A DNA stretch of 64,000 bases from Enhydrobacter aerosaccus (GCF_900167455.1 NZ_FUWJ01000007.1:124001-188000), one strand, 5' to 3'. Counted from the stretch's first letter, positions 51,250 through 64,000 are shown. Numbers and translations: made by a program. Notes: generated by a model from the letters alone, not told the origin.

Positions 51250-51421
51250 TGTTCCCGAAAAGAGGGTGCTGGTCGGCGGGATCGCCCTCGCGGAACAAGT
51301 ACTGGCCGGCCTCGAAGCGGACGTTCCTGGCGCAGCCGCAGACCAGCTTGCAATAGACCTCGTCCAATCCGGCAAAGAAGCGATGCTCGCTCACGATTTG
51401 CTCGAGGGGCCTAACCTTCAT
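51250..51421 (-). pseudogene. 5' fragment of a Crp-like regulator in a hydrogenase operon
   Basis: ATG at 51421 overlaps the stop of the iron-sulfur gene and reads [19 protein letters not shown], then F-E-A-G-Q-Y-L-F-R-E-G-D-P-A-D, the start of a cyclic-nucleotide-binding domain. Homology ends after about 55 codons. In group 3 hydrogenase operons a similar protein sits at this place, followed by the hydrogenase subunits; none of these remains. Confidence 0.65.
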
Positions 51422-52553
51422 GTTGCCCTCCTTTGGCCGATTCGCTCTCGCGGATTGCCGACACCTCCTCCGTGATGTCGATGCCCACGGGGCACCAGGT
51501 GACGCATCGGCCGCAGCCGACGCAGCCCGAACTCCCGAACTGGTCGATCCAGGAGGCAAGCTTGTGAGTCATCCATTGCCGGTAACGCGAGCGCGCGCTG
51601 GCGCGGACGCTGCCGCCATGGATGTAGGAGAAATCCATCGTGAAGCACGAATCCCAGCGCCGGCTGTGGCTGGTCGTTTCACCGGCGAGGTCGCTCGACT
51701 CCTCGACCGAGGTACAGAAGCAGGTCGGACAGGCCATGGTGCAGTTGCCGCAGGTCAGGCAGCGAGCGGCAACATCGTCCCAGCGCGGATGATCGAGATT
51801 GCGCATGAGCAGGTCGCGCAAGTCGTCCGAGCGCATCGTTCGGCCCATCGTTGCGGCCGTCCGGGCCAGGACTGCCCTCGACTCCTCGATCTCCTCCGTG
51901 GTTGCAGGTCGCTGAGGCAGCTGCGCGAGCACATCGCGACCGGGTGCGGAAGCGGCCTCGGCAATGAACCTGCGCTGCCCGTCCACGACGATCTCAGTCA
52001 ACGCGATATCGAACCCCGCTTCGACCGTCGGCCCGGTCTTCATCGATACGCAGAAGCAGATCCCGCCCGCCGCACTGCAATTCAGCGCCACGATGAACGC
52101 GCCATCCCGTCTTGCGCGATAGTGCGGATCGACGTATCGCCCGCCAAGCAGGACCCGGTCCTGGATCGCGATGGCGTGCAGTTCGCAGGCGCGCACCCCA
52201 ATGAAGGCGAAGCACTCATTGGACGGGAGCTCGGGAAGGATCCGCGCACCTTCTCCGTCGCGCACGGCCTGCCACAGGCGTTGCACCGGCTGGTGAAGGA
52301 ACCTCTTCCAGCTCTGCGGTCCCACGGCATAGCCAAAGAGCGCGTCGTCTTCGCGCCGCACCAGGCGATAGTGGCCGCCCGCCTGCTCGTCGGTCCAGCC
52401 TCGTGGCAGTTCCGACAATTGAGCTATGTCGTCATAGACGATTGCCTTGTCGCGCAACGTCGGTCCTACGACGCGGAATCCTCGGCCTCTGAGTTCATCC
52501 AGGAGGCCCTGCAGCGCGTCGACCGTCAACGTTACCTTGTCGGTCCTTTCCAT
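51411..52553 (-). CDS. 4Fe-4S dicluster protein, hydrogenase/AsrA beta-subunit type
   Basis: About 380 residues. The N-terminal part resembles the beta subunit of sulfhydrogenases and AsrA ([10 protein letters not shown]). The C-terminal part has two cluster motifs, [12 protein letters not shown] and [15 protein letters not shown]. It should pass electrons between a flavoprotein partner and a hydrogenase or sulfite-reductase core. Start ATG 52553; one at 52574 is possible. The downstream genes are lost after a Crp fragment, so it may now be an orphan. Confidence 0.8.
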   Translation of the reverse strand: MERTDKVTLTVDALQGLLDELRGRGFRVVGPTLRDKAIVYDDIAQLSELPRGWTDEQAGGHYRLVRREDDALFGYAVGPQSWKRFLHQPVQRLWQAVRDGEGARILPELPSNECFAFIGVRACELHAIAIQDRVLLGGRYVDPHYRARRDGAFIVALNCSAAGGICFCVSMKTGPTVEAGFDIALTEIVVDGQRRFIAEAASAPGRDVLAQLPQRPATTEEIEESRAVLARTAATMGRTMRSDDLRDLLMRNLDHPRWDDVAARCLTCGNCTMACPTCFCTSVEESSDLAGETTSHSRRWDSCFTMDFSYIHGGSVRASARSRYRQWMTHKLASWIDQFGSSGCVGCGRCVTWCPVGIDITEEVSAIRESESAKGGQHEG

Positions 52554-52755
52554 GGGAACACGTTCCGCACGCATATAAGAAGCTTAGCGCCCACCGGCAC
52601 GATGGTCAGCCGCTCTCTCGATCCTTCGAGTTAGCGCTCCGACGCCTATGGGGGGTGTCGCACGCGTACGCGAGGTCGCCAAGATCCAACGAGCGAACTA
52701 ATCTTGCGCGCGTCTGCTCCGACGTCTGCGCCCATGGGCCGTTCAATCGCTGGCC

Positions 52756-54207
52756 TCATCTACATCTCGCCATATCGATATACAGACTTGCGTATGTAGC
52801 GGCACTGGCGTCCCAGCTAAAATCTTGTGACATCGCTTGTTCTTGCAGCCGTCGCCAAGTCAGCGAGTCGTGATAGATACACATCGCGCGCAGCGCCGCG
52901 TTGAGTAGTGCGGCCTGATCCGCCTCCTCGAAGGAAAATCCTGTCGCCTCGCGGCGTTTCAAGGTCTCGGCCGTTGTGTCGATGACAGTGTCGGCCAGCC
53001 CGCCGGTGCGCCGTACCACGGGGAGCGTCCCGTATCGCAGCGCATAGAGCTGCGTCAGCCCGCAGGGCTCGAAACGCGCCGGGGCAAGCAGGATATCGGC
53101 GCCAGCCTGGAGCCGGTGCGCCATACTTTCTTCGAACGAGAGATTGATTGAGACTTGCCGCGGATAACGGCGGCCGGCGTCAGCAAGCGCTGCCTCGAGC
53201 GAGGGATCGCCTTCTCCGAGCAAGGCGAACTGTGCGCCTGCTTCGATAAGCGTTGGAATGGCCTCGGCCACCACATCCGCCATCTTCTGCTGTGTGATGC
53301 GGCTGCAAAAGCCGATCAGCGGACACGTCCTGTTGCTCTCGAGACCGAATTCTTTTTGTATGGCTTCTTTGCAGATCCGCTTGCCGGATAAATTGTGTTG
53401 CCCGTACGGATTGGCCAGATATCCATCTTCCGCCGGATTCCATTCATCTGTGTCGATGCCGTTCAGGATTCCCGACAGGTCGCCGGCACGTTCCCGCAGG
53501 AGTCCATCCATTCCGCAGCCGAATTCGTGCGTCAGAATTTCCTGAGCATAGGTCGGGCTCACAGTGGTGATGCGATCGCTATACCGGATCGCGGCCTTCA
53601 TGAAGGATATTTGATCATAGAATTCGATGCCGGCCGGCGTGAACAGGCTTTGCGGCACACCCACTTTGGGGAGGAGATGCTTGGGGAAGTTCCCCTGGAA
53701 CGCGAGGTTGTGGATTGTGAACACTGTGGCGGGCCGCGGCTTGGGCTTCAACGAAAGCAACAAGGGTAACAGGCCAGCGTGCCAATCATTGGCATGCACA
53801 ACGTGAGGGACCCAGTTGCCCACCAGACCTTCTGCAATAAGGCTCGCGGCATGGGCGAAATAGGCGAAGCGCTCGGCATTGTCGATCCAGTCTGCGCCGT
53901 TTTCATCCTGGTAAAGGCCGCCCGTGCGACTGAACAGCGAGGGCGCGTCAATCAGCAGTGTCGGCACCGAAGAGCCCGGAACGCGACCCGAAAGGACCGC
54001 TCCGCCACTGATCCCGAGAAGTGGAGGCAATTGTGCGATTGTATGGATGTCTTGTAATGCAGCCTTTGCCTGTGAATAAGCAGGCAGGACGACACAGACA
54101 TCCACACCCAGCCCATGCAGCGAGGCGGCCAGGCCGCGAGACACATCTCCCAGTCCACCAGACTTAGCCAATGGGTGCAGCTCTGATGTCACAAATAGTA
54201 TGCGCAT
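52756..54207 (-). CDS. glgA: Glycogen synthase GlgA
   Basis: 483 residues, GT-B fold family 5. The N-terminal K-S-G-G-L-G-D-V-S-R binds ADP-glucose; the C-terminal half has G-F-C-S-R-I-T-Q-Q-K and P-A-R-F-E-P-C-G-L-T-Q-L, with the E-x7-E type motif. It extends alpha-1,4-glucan from ADP-glucose. No other glg gene is adjacent. It is divergent from the N-ATPase operon across a 331-nt gap holding an FNR-like site. Confidence 0.93.
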   Translation of the reverse strand: MRILFVTSELHPLAKSGGLGDVSRGLAASLHGLGVDVCVVLPAYSQAKAALQDIHTIAQLPPLLGISGGAVLSGRVPGSSVPTLLIDAPSLFSRTGGLYQDENGADWIDNAERFAYFAHAASLIAEGLVGNWVPHVVHANDWHAGLLPLLLSLKPKPRPATVFTIHNLAFQGNFPKHLLPKVGVPQSLFTPAGIEFYDQISFMKAAIRYSDRITTVSPTYAQEILTHEFGCGMDGLLRERAGDLSGILNGIDTDEWNPAEDGYLANPYGQHNLSGKRICKEAIQKEFGLESNRTCPLIGFCSRITQQKMADVVAEAIPTLIEAGAQFALLGEGDPSLEAALADAGRRYPRQVSINLSFEESMAHRLQAGADILLAPARFEPCGLTQLYALRYGTLPVVRRTGGLADTVIDTTAETLKRREATGFSFEEADQAALLNAALRAMCIYHDSLTWRRLQEQAMSQDFSWDASAATYASLYIDMARCR

Positions 54208-54262
54208 CCGCCGGGCGCTCCTGCTCGCCCAGTGATGCTACTGACCGGCCGTTGACGTCGGT

Positions 54263-54276
54263 TTGATCTGGATCAG
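54263..54276. promoter_or_regulatory. FNR-like box between glgA and the N-ATPase operon
   Basis: TTGATCTGGATCAG matches TTGAT-N4-ATCAA with one mismatch. A 7-bp inverted repeat (GAGCTGT at 54288-54294, ACAGCTC at 54303-54309) lies next to it. The rest of 54208-54538 shows no gene. Confidence 0.45.
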
Positions 54277-54394
54277 GTGTTGTGCGGGAGCTGTGAGTGG
54301 AAACAGCTCTTGGCGAGTGGAACTGGCAGACATCCGAGACGTCGCGGAGCGCCGACAGCAAAGCCGCGGTAAACAAACGATATTTGATCTATGA

Positions 54395-56375
<1,981 letters not shown>

Positions 56376-56379
<4 letters not shown>

Positions 56380-56681
56380 GCATGACTGCGGGCGCTTCCG
56401 GTCCCAGACCGCCACATGACGAAGAGATGGCAGCCGCGGCGCGCCGCCAGAGCAAACGGCGCCAGCATTGGCTCACGGAAGGCGAGCCATCCATCGCGCG
56501 CTTCGTCGGGCAGATCGGTGTGCTCGGATGGATCGTGGTTGCGCCCATTCTGATCGGCCTGTTCGCCGGCCGATGGCTCGACCACAGGTTCGGAACCGGC
56601 ATTTTCTGGAGTGCGCCCCTGCTGCTGGTGGGCGTGGTGATCGGCAGCTTCTCGGCCTGGAAGTGGATAAAGAGGCAATGA
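56376..56681 (+). CDS. atpQ: N-ATPase AtpQ (AtpI/AtpZ-like) subunit
   Basis: 101 residues: basic head (R-R-Q-S-K-R-R-Q-H-W) and two membrane helices (L-G-W-I-V-V-A-P-I-L-I-G-L-F-A-G; F-W-S-A-P-L-L-L-V-G-V-V-I-G). Matches AtpQ of N-ATPases, related to AtpI/AtpZ, probably helping c-ring assembly. Overlaps both neighbours. Confidence 0.85.
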
Positions 56682-56950
56682 CGGCGCATCTTCCCTTTCT
56701 GTTGGCGTGGTTCATCGCCGGGGCGATCCTCGGCACCCTGCATTGGATGTCACTGCGCTGGAGCATCGGGCTGTTTGCCGCCGGGCGATCCGTACTGTTG
56801 CCCTTCCTAACTCAATTGGCACGTTTCGCCTCGATCGGCGCTGCCCTCACTTTCGCCGCCGTCCATCAAGGCGCCTACGCGCTCCTGGCTTCGGCGGGCG
56901 GCGTTCTGGCCGCGCGCGCAGTGGCCCTTCGTCGGGCAGCGAGGACCTGA
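56678..56950 (+). CDS. atpR: N-ATPase AtpR subunit
   Basis: 90 residues with three hydrophobic segments, occupying the place of AtpR, a small membrane protein unique to N-ATPases whose polar helix residues (L-R-W-S-I, L-A-R-F-A-S) are thought to interact with the c-ring. Start overlaps the atpQ stop, and its TGA shares a base with the atpB ATG. Confidence 0.85.
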   Translation: MTAHLPFLLAWFIAGAILGTLHWMSLRWSIGLFAAGRSVLLPFLTQLARFASIGAALTFAAVHQGAYALLASAGGVLAARAVALRRAART

Positions 56951-57642
56951 TGGGCTCGCCCCTCGCCACGAAGGTCGTGTTCACGCTGGGACCGGTCACG
57001 GTCACCGAGCCCGTTGTTGTGACCTGGGGACTGATGGTGCTCTTGACGCTCGCCGGTATCCTGATCCGGCCTCGCCTTTCGATCATCCCGTCGCGCAGCC
57101 AGGCGGCGCTGGAGGCAATAGTCGTGGCCATGCAGGATCTGATTCGGGACACGATGCGGAGATCTCCCGAACCTTACCTGACGCTCCTTGGCACGATCTT
57201 CATTTTCATCCTGCTGGCCAACTGGTCGTCCGTGGTGCCCGGCATCGAGCCTCCGACGGCGCATATCGAGACCGATGCTGCACTGGCCGTTATCGTCTTC
57301 GTTGCCGTCATCTACTTCGGCATCCGTGCCCGCGGACTGGCCGCCTATCTCCGGACGTTTGCCGAGCCGACGTTGCTGATGGTGCCTTTGAACATCATCG
57401 AGACCTTTACCCGAACTTTTTCGCTCATCGTGCGCCTGTTCGGGAACGTCATGAGCGGTGTCTTCATCGTCGGCATTATTCTCTCGCTGGCCGGTCTGCT
57501 GGTGCCCATACCATTGATGGCACTCGATCTGCTGACCGGCGCGGTTCAGGCCTACATCTTCACGGTGCTGGCCATGGTCTTCATTGGCGGGGCGGTCGGC
57601 GAGACTCGTTCCGCCGATGGCAAGCAAGGAGACGCAGCATGA
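56950..57642 (+). CDS. atpB: N-ATPase a subunit AtpB
   Basis: 230 residues, five or six membrane helices. The essential arginine lies in [13 protein letters not shown], the a-subunit signature, and the last helix has [12 protein letters not shown]. Forms the ion half-channels against the c-ring. Overlaps atpE. Confidence 0.92.
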   Translation: MGSPLATKVVFTLGPVTVTEPVVVTWGLMVLLTLAGILIRPRLSIIPSRSQAALEAIVVAMQDLIRDTMRRSPEPYLTLLGTIFIFILLANWSSVVPGIEPPTAHIETDAALAVIVFVAVIYFGIRARGLAAYLRTFAEPTLLMVPLNIIETFTRTFSLIVRLFGNVMSGVFIVGIILSLAGLLVPIPLMALDLLTGAVQAYIFTVLAMVFIGGAVGETRSADGKQGDAA

Positions 57643-57884
57643 ATTGGTTGGAGATCGTCAGCATCGCCGCGGCGGCCATAGCCGTCTCGTTCGGCGCCAT
57701 CGGCCCCGCCTTGGCGGAAGGACGCGCGGTCGCCGCGGCGATGGACGCCATCGCGCGACAGCCCGAGGCCGCCGGCACGATTTCGCGCACGCTGTTCGTG
57801 GGCCTCGCCATGATCGAGACGATGGCGATCTACTGTCTCGTGGTCGCTCTTCTCGTCCTGTTTGCCAATCCGTTCATTCGCTAG
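57639..57884 (+). CDS. atpE: N-ATPase c subunit AtpE with Na+-type ligands
   Basis: 81 residues, two membrane helices joined by the loop A-R-Q-P-E. Helix 1 has G-P-A-L-A-E-G-R, helix 2 has [11 protein letters not shown]. The glutamate in helix 1 plus Glu-Thr in helix 2 correspond to the Na+-binding set reported for N-ATPases, so Na+ coupling is predicted. ATGA overlap with atpB. Confidence 0.92.
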   Translation: MNWLEIVSIAAAAIAVSFGAIGPALAEGRAVAAAMDAIARQPEAAGTISRTLFVGLAMIETMAIYCLVVALLVLFANPFIR

Positions 57885-57888
57885 GGCA

Positions 57889-58624
57889 ATGCATATCGAT
57901 TGGTGGACGCTGGCTCTTCAGACCGTCAACGTCCTCATCCTGGTCTGGATCCTCGGTCGGTTCTTCTTCCGTCCCGTGACGGCGATCGTCGCCAAGCGGC
58001 AGGAGGCGGCGAAGAAGCTGCTGTCGGACGCCTCGTCGATTCGGCATCAGGCGGAGGAGGCGCGATCGCAAGCGGACAAGGCGCGCGCCGAGTTGGACGC
58101 GCAGCGGCTGCGATTCCTCGATCAGTCGCGACAGGAAGCGATGGCCGAGAAGGCCCGCCTGCTCGATGAAGCCTCCCGCGACCTGGCGAAGATGCGCGAG
58201 GCGGCCGCCGCCGCCGCCGAGCGCGACCGCGTTGCGTGCGACAGCGCGATGATGCGGCATGCGGGCGAATTGTCACTCGAGATCGCGCGGCGCCTGCTGT
58301 CGCGTGTGCCGCCCGACATGGCCTTGCAGACTTTCGCCGAGGAGCTCTGTCGGGAAGTGCGGTCCCTGCCGGATTCGTCGCGTGCCGGCCTTATATCGAT
58401 GTCGAAGCCCGGCGGAACGATCGAGGTATTGACCGCGACCGACTTGTCCGACGAACAGAAGCAATACCTGCGTCGCAAGCTCGTGGAAGCGCTCGGCGCC
58501 GAGGTGCCCATGACCTTCCGGCGGGACGAGACCTTGATGGTGGGATTGGAACTGCGCGGTCCCACGACGGTCGTGCGCAACAGCTGGCGTTCCGACCTCG
58601 AACGCATTCGCGAGGAGCTCACTG

Positions 58625-58650
<26 letters not shown>
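57889..58650 (+). CDS. atpF: N-ATPase b subunit AtpF
   Basis: 253 residues, longer than usual b subunits. One N-terminal membrane helix ([21 protein letters not shown]) leads into a long Ala/Glu/Arg coiled coil (about 40-130); the C-terminal 100 residues resemble the delta subunit ([13 protein letters not shown]), as in N-ATPases, which lack a separate delta gene. It overlaps atpA by 26 nt. Confidence 0.9.
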
Positions 58651-60180
<1,530 letters not shown>

Positions 60181-60181
<1 letters not shown>

Positions 60182-61044
60182 TGGCGGAGCGCCTGTCCGA
60201 CCTCAGCGCGCAGATCGAGAGCGTCCGTCAGTTGGAGGCGGTCGTTACGGCCATGCGCGGCATCGCCGCCTCGCGGGCCCAAAGCGGGCGCACGCTTCTG
60301 CCGGGCATCGACGCTTATGCCTGGGTCGTCTCGCGGGCGATCGGTGCGGCCCTGAACCTGATACCGGGCGAGGGCGACGGTTCGCCGTCGCCGCCCGACC
60401 GGGCCAAGCGCCGGAGCCTCGTGTTGTTCTGTGCCGAGCAGGGGTTTGTCGGCGCCTTCAGCGAGCGCGTGCTCGACCGGGCCACCGGCGTCCCTCCGGA
60501 GACGACCCTCCTGCTGGTGGGGACGCGGGGAGCCATGCTGGCCCGGGAAAGGGCGATGGCGCCGGCCTGGACGTCGCCGATGGCGACCAGCGCAGCCGCC
60601 GTTCCGCACCTCGCGAGCCGCCTTGCCGAAACGCTCTATGCCCGCATTTCGAACGACGGTCTCGCCTTCGTCGACATGGTCTATTCGCGGACTGCCGCGT
60701 CGGGCGGCATCGAGATCGAGCGCCGCTCGCTGCTGCCGCTCGACTTCGGCCAGTTCAGGCGTCCCATCGAGCGCAGGATTCCGCTGACCAATCTCGCTCC
60801 GTCGCGCCTGCTCGCGCGCCTGGCTTCGGAGTATGTGTTTGCCCAGCTTTGTCAGGCCGCCATGCTGGCGTTCGAGGCCGAGAATGAAGCGCGCATGCTG
60901 GCGATGGGCGCGGCGCGCACGAACATCGATGCCAAGCTCGACACGCTGCACCGGCGCGAGCGACAGTACCGTCAGCAGGAAATCACGGCCGAGATCCTGG
61001 AACTGGCAACCGGAGCCGACGCTTTGATGCGAGGTCGAAAGTAA
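60181..61044 (+). CDS. atpG: N-ATPase gamma subunit AtpG
   Basis: 287 residues. The N-terminal helix (L-S-A-Q-I-E-S-V-R-Q-L-E-A-V-V-T-A-M-R-G-I-A) and C-terminal helix (N-E-A-R-M-L-A-M-G-A-A-R-T-N-I, R-Q-Q-E-I-T-A-E-I-L-E) form the rotor shaft; the middle is diverged as usual in N-ATPases. Last gene of the operon, followed by a terminator at 61134. Confidence 0.92.
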
Positions 61045-61133
61045 GCCGATTGAGCGCCAGCACCGAGATCGCGGACGACGCTGGTGGCTTCCAGGGAGGC
61101 CGGGAAAGTTCCGGCGCCGGCAGGGGATTGCAT

Positions 61134-61151
61134 CGGCTTCGGCCGTTTTTT
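61134..61151 (+). terminator. Terminator of the N-ATPase operon
   Basis: CGGC-TTCG-GCCG (61134-61145), a four-pair stem with a UUCG tetraloop, followed directly by TTTTTT. About 90 nt after the atpG stop. Confidence 0.8.
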
Positions 61152-62392
61152 CATTGCTGGCGGCTTTCCTTCATGACGGCGGCGACGACGGCGCCCGACG
61201 CGAAGGTCAGCAAGCCGATGGCGCCGATCGCCGAGGCGGCGCCGAAAAGGTCGGTGATGATGCCCGCCGACAGCGCGCCGATCGCGTAGCCGAGGTCGCG
61301 CCAGAAGCGGTAGACGCTGAGCGAGAGCGCCCGCCACGAGGGGTGCGAAGCATCGGACACCGAGGCGATCAGGGTCGGATAGACCATCGCCGTGCCCAGC
61401 CCCAGCAGCACGCTGGCAGCGAACCACCACCAGAAGGTCGCGGTGAGCGCGGTGAGGAAGAGGCCGGCCGCCTGCACCCACATGCCGCCGACGATCAGGC
61501 CCCTGCGGCCCCAGCGGTCGCTGAGCGGTCCGGTGATCGTCTGCAGCACGCCCCACACGGCGGGATAGACCGCCTTCAGGATGCCGATCTTCTCGACGCC
61601 GAGGCCGAAGCCCGCGAAGAACAGCGGGAAAATGCCCCAGCTCATGCCGTCGTTGAGGTTGTTGACCAGGCCGGCCTGCGAGGCGGCGAACAGGTTGCGG
61701 TCGCCGAACGAGGCGCGATGGAAGATCTGCCAGAAGCGCAGCGCCTCGGTGGCCGCCGCGTGCCCCGCCGTCTCGAGCCTGACATGGTGACGCGTGTCAC
61801 GCACCAGCAGGAGTGAAAGGCCGAGCCCCAATACCGCATAGGCGATGCCGAGATAGAACGGCTCGGGACGCAGGCCGTAGCGCTGGGCAAGATAGCCGGT
61901 CAGGAAGGCGGTCAACCCGACGGAGAGGTAGCCCGCGAACTCGTTGAGGCCGACCGCCAGTCCGCGCGACTTCGGCCCGACCAGGTCGACCTTCATGATC
62001 ACCGTCATCGACCAGGCGAAGCCCTGGTTGATGCCGAGCAGGGCGTTGGCCGCCACCACCCAGCCCCAGCTCGGCGCCCAGCCGATCATGAACGGCACCG
62101 GCAGGCCGACCAGCCAGCCCAGGATCAGCATGTGCTTGCGGCCGTAGATGTCGGCGAAGTGCCCCGACACCAGATTAGCCAGTGCCTTGACGACGCCGAA
62201 GCTCACGATGAAAGAGACGACGATGGTGGTCGAGGCGATCTTGAATTCCTCGGCGCCGATCAGCGGCACCACCGTGCGCTCAAGCCCGACCATGCCGCCA
62301 ACGAAGGCGTTGACCAGCACCAGCAGGGAGAATTGCCGCCAGTTCTCGCGCAAGCCGAGCCGCACGCCCCGAGAGTCGGCGGGCGCCGTCAT
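61151..62392 (-). CDS. MFS transporter
   Basis: 413 residues with 12 predicted helices and MFS motifs G-H-F-A-D-I-Y-G-R-K and L-S-D-R-W-G-R-R-G. The opening R-E-N-W-R-Q-F-S-L-L-V-L-V-N-A-F-V-G-G-M-V-G-L-E-R is typical of a family found beside ArsR/metallo-beta-lactamase genes. The ATG at 62392 overlaps the methyltransferase stop (ATGA). The substrate is unknown; operon context suggests sulfur or metalloid stress. Confidence 0.87.
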   Translation of the reverse strand: MTAPADSRGVRLGLRENWRQFSLLVLVNAFVGGMVGLERTVVPLIGAEEFKIASTTIVVSFIVSFGVVKALANLVSGHFADIYGRKHMLILGWLVGLPVPFMIGWAPSWGWVVAANALLGINQGFAWSMTVIMKVDLVGPKSRGLAVGLNEFAGYLSVGLTAFLTGYLAQRYGLRPEPFYLGIAYAVLGLGLSLLLVRDTRHHVRLETAGHAAATEALRFWQIFHRASFGDRNLFAASQAGLVNNLNDGMSWGIFPLFFAGFGLGVEKIGILKAVYPAVWGVLQTITGPLSDRWGRRGLIVGGMWVQAAGLFLTALTATFWWWFAASVLLGLGTAMVYPTLIASVSDASHPSWRALSLSVYRFWRDLGYAIGALSAGIITDLFGAASAIGAIGLLTFASGAVVAAVMKESRQQ

Positions 62393-63090
62393 GGCTTCTC
62401 CGCACGCAGTGCCAGGAAGGCGGCGCCGAAGGTGCCGAGACGTCCGAACCACCGGTCGAACGGTGCCATCACGCGCGCGAGCCAGCCGATCCGCGGATAG
62501 TAGACGGCGCCGCGCAGCGCCGTGACCCTGAGGCCCGCCTGCTCGGCGAGCGCGCGCAGTTCGCCCGGGGTGCGGAAGCGGGCCGCCTTCCAGGTGCGCG
62601 ACCCCAGCCATCCCCGCACGCGACGCTGGGCGGCCCACAGGCTCCATCGACCGAGCTCGCCGAGAACGAGCCGGCCGCCCGGCCGCAGCACCCGCGCCAT
62701 CTCGCGAAAGGCACCGGTGGCATCCGGCAGGAAGCAGAGGACGGTGATCGAGGCGACGACGTCGAAGCTGGCGTCGGGGAAAGGGAGCCCCTCGAGCCTG
62801 CCCTCGGTGAACGTCGCCTTGACGCCTGCATCAGCCACGCGTTTTTGCGCGGCGAGCAGCATCGCCGGATCGGGATCGACGCCCGTCACCTCGGCACCCT
62901 TTGCCGCCATTGTAGCGACCAGCGCGCCGTCGCCGCAGCCGGCGTCGAGAAGGCGCACGCCCGAGACGTCGCCCGCCAGGTCGAGGACTGCGCGCAACTC
63001 GATCGCTTCGGTGAGCGCGCCGAGCGATTGCGCCCGCCAGGCTTCGTAGGCCTTCGGTCCGATGGTCGTCGGTGCACCGCTCGCGTTCAT
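62389..63090 (-). CDS. Class I SAM-dependent methyltransferase
   Basis: 233 residues. Motif I L-L-D-A-G-C-G-D-G-A-L near residue 48, acidic loop G-V-D-P-D, and the methyltransf_11 pattern F-D-V-V-A-S-I-T-V-L and R-V-L-R-P-G-G-R-L-V-L-G. Resembles quinone/small-molecule methylases; the substrate is unknown. It lies 14 nt after the metallo-beta-lactamase gene and overlaps the MFS gene. Confidence 0.87.
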   Translation of the reverse strand: MNASGAPTTIGPKAYEAWRAQSLGALTEAIELRAVLDLAGDVSGVRLLDAGCGDGALVATMAAKGAEVTGVDPDPAMLLAAQKRVADAGVKATFTEGRLEGLPFPDASFDVVASITVLCFLPDATGAFREMARVLRPGGRLVLGELGRWSLWAAQRRVRGWLGSRTWKAARFRTPGELRALAEQAGLRVTALRGAVYYPRIGWLARVMAPFDRWFGRLGTFGAAFLALRAEKP

Positions 63091-63104
63091 GCCCTGGTAC
63101 CGGG

Positions 63105-63839
63105 CTATGCGGCGAGCAGCCCCGCATTGATCCCGCGCAAACGCGCTGCCTGCGGCGGCGGGGCGGGAATGTCCTCGAGCATCAAGCGCACGAACGCCGC
63201 CTCGTCGTCGATGCGGAACGCCGCGTTGTGGCGCCGCTCGAAGCCGACGGTCGAGGCAGGCTTGCCGCTCAGCCGCCGCCCGCACACCGAGCCGGAATAG
63301 GCGCCGGGCAGCACCTCGACGTAATCCGGCAGCGCCTTCAGGCGCTGCAGGCTCTTGAACAGAATCCGCGCACCCTCGTCGGCCGCCGAGGCGAGCTCGG
63401 TGCGTCCGACATCGCCCACCATCAGCGTATGGCCGGTGAGGACGAACCATGGCTCCTCGGCGCGGGTGTGATCGGTCACCAGCAGGCAGAGGTGCTCGGG
63501 CGTATGGCCGGGCGTGTGGAGGACCTCGGCGGTGACGTTGCCGAGCGGCAGCACGTCGCCGTGGTGCACGCCGCGGAACGGCACGGACGCATCGGCCCCG
63601 GCGAACATCGCGTACTCGGCACCCGCCGCGTCGGCGAGCCGACGGCCGGCCGACAGATGATCGGCATGCAGGTGGGTGTCGACGACGTAGAGGATCTTCA
63701 TGCCGGTGGCGTCCGCGGCGGCGAGGTAGGGCTTGACGTCGCCCAGCGGATCGACGACCGCAGCCGACGCCTTGCCGCCGCAACCGAACAGATAGGAGAT
63801 CGCCACCGGATCGGCGTGGAGGAACGGGCGCAGGATCAT
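63105..63839 (-). CDS. Metallo-beta-lactamase-fold protein, persulfide dioxygenase-like
   Basis: 244 residues. Metal motif T-H-L-H-A-D-H, then H-T-P-G-H-T-P-E-H and V-G-D-V-G-R-T-E-L, as in ETHE1/Blh persulfide dioxygenases that oxidise glutathione persulfide in the cytoplasm. It is divergent from an ArsR gene, the layout of BigR-Blh sulfide/biofilm operons. First gene of an operon with the methyltransferase and MFS carrier. The final identification as a dioxygenase is inferred. Confidence 0.88.
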   Translation of the reverse strand: MILRPFLHADPVAISYLFGCGGKASAAVVDPLGDVKPYLAAADATGMKILYVVDTHLHADHLSAGRRLADAAGAEYAMFAGADASVPFRGVHHGDVLPLGNVTAEVLHTPGHTPEHLCLLVTDHTRAEEPWFVLTGHTLMVGDVGRTELASAADEGARILFKSLQRLKALPDYVEVLPGAYSGSVCGRRLSGKPASTVGFERRHNAAFRIDDEAAFVRLMLEDIPAPPPQAARLRGINAGLLAA

Positions 63840-63865
63840 GGGGTGTCTCCCTGAAATCGACCACT

Positions 63866-63895
63866 GACATCACTTAATTTATTGATTGAATGATT
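63866..63895. promoter_or_regulatory. AT-rich ArsR/BigR operator region
   Basis: ATTTATTGATTGAATGATT and flanking bases form an AT-rich island in the 78-nt divergent gap, the expected place for an ArsR-family operator. No clean palindrome by eye. Confidence 0.4.
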
Positions 63896-63917
63896 CCGGA
63901 CCACTAGGCTTCTGTCA

Positions 63918-64000
63918 ATGAGCCGCGCCAAACTTCAGGTCTTTGAGCAATTTGCCGAATTGGCACGCGTCCTGGGCCACGCACACCGACTCGAACTGCT
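63918..64000 (+). CDS. ArsR-family regulator, partial at window edge
   Basis: Only the first 27 codons are present: M-S-R-A-K-L-Q-V-F-E-Q-F-A-E-L-A-R-V-L-G, then H-A-H-R-L-E-L-L, the N-terminal helix of an ArsR HTH. Divergent from the persulfide-dioxygenase-like operon, which it likely represses, perhaps in response to sulfide or persulfide as BigR does. Confidence 0.8.
   Translation, partial: MSRAKLQVFEQFAELARVLGHAHRLEL

Overview
The window is GC-rich, densely coded DNA that looks alphaproteobacterial. Supporting signs are an ECF16-type sigma factor with its NrsF anti-sigma factor, a bufferin operon, an N-type ATPase operon, HxlR and ArsR regulators, and TctC, ApbE and Bug-type remnants. 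The order (Hyphomicrobiales/Rhodospirillales-like) is an inference. There is no rRNA, tRNA, CRISPR array, replication origin or complete prophage.

1-17 kb: a stress and redox block. A minus-strand operon encodes a SigF-like ECF sigma factor, NrsF and a small NrtS-like membrane protein. Around it are two genes that read through an in-frame UGA at the exact catalytic cysteine position: an AhpD-like protein (C-x-x-U-x-x-x-H) and a peroxiredoxin-like protein (U-P-Y-C). Each UGA is followed by a bacterial-SECIS-like hairpin, so both are predicted selenoproteins. The block also holds a copper-bufferin cluster (DoxX/bufD, bufA2, bufB, bufC), a patatin phospholipase, an MFS carrier, a metallophosphoesterase-like/radical-SAM fusion, and a tight five-gene operon (MerA-like flavoprotein, TVP38 protein, two 'rSAM/selenodomain-associated' glycosyltransferases, AhpD-like protein). 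Five exact GTAACC-N16-CGAA promoters and two with GTAACT stand before the selenoprotein AhpD operon, bufA, bufD, the patatin, the MFS gene, an adenylate cyclase and a degraded copy of that cyclase. This is best read as one SigF regulon covering bufferin copper defence, selenium-dependent peroxide chemistry, lipid turnover and cyclic-nucleotide signalling.

17-31 kb: the SigF-promoted cyclase, a Hg-type MerR, the cyclase pseudogene, an HxlR/GST/TfoX unit with a clear operator, a mercury operon (merT, merP, merA, broken merB) with a classic 19-bp-spacer MerR promoter, an intact IS3-family element, and a TetR-controlled MacB/HlyD-type efflux system.

31-54 kb: a second cyclase, OsmC, a class II amidotransferase, an electron-transfer/flavinylation operon (DUF6662-like barrel, FMN-binding protein, ApbE, cytochrome-b-like protein), a ydbH-ynbE-ydbL outer-membrane lipid operon, then a decayed accessory zone with IS66, IS21 (two), IS630, truncated uppS, ECF sigma/anti-sigma remnants, response-regulator, rhodanese and tctC remnants, and the start of a hydrogenase-type operon cut off after a Crp fragment. 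Several FNR/FixK-like TTGA-N6-TCAA sites lie here.

52-64 kb: glgA, a complete N-ATPase operon (atpDCQRBEFAG) ending at a strong terminator, then an ArsR-controlled operon of metallo-beta-lactamase-fold protein, methyltransferase and MFS carrier; the ArsR gene runs off the right edge.
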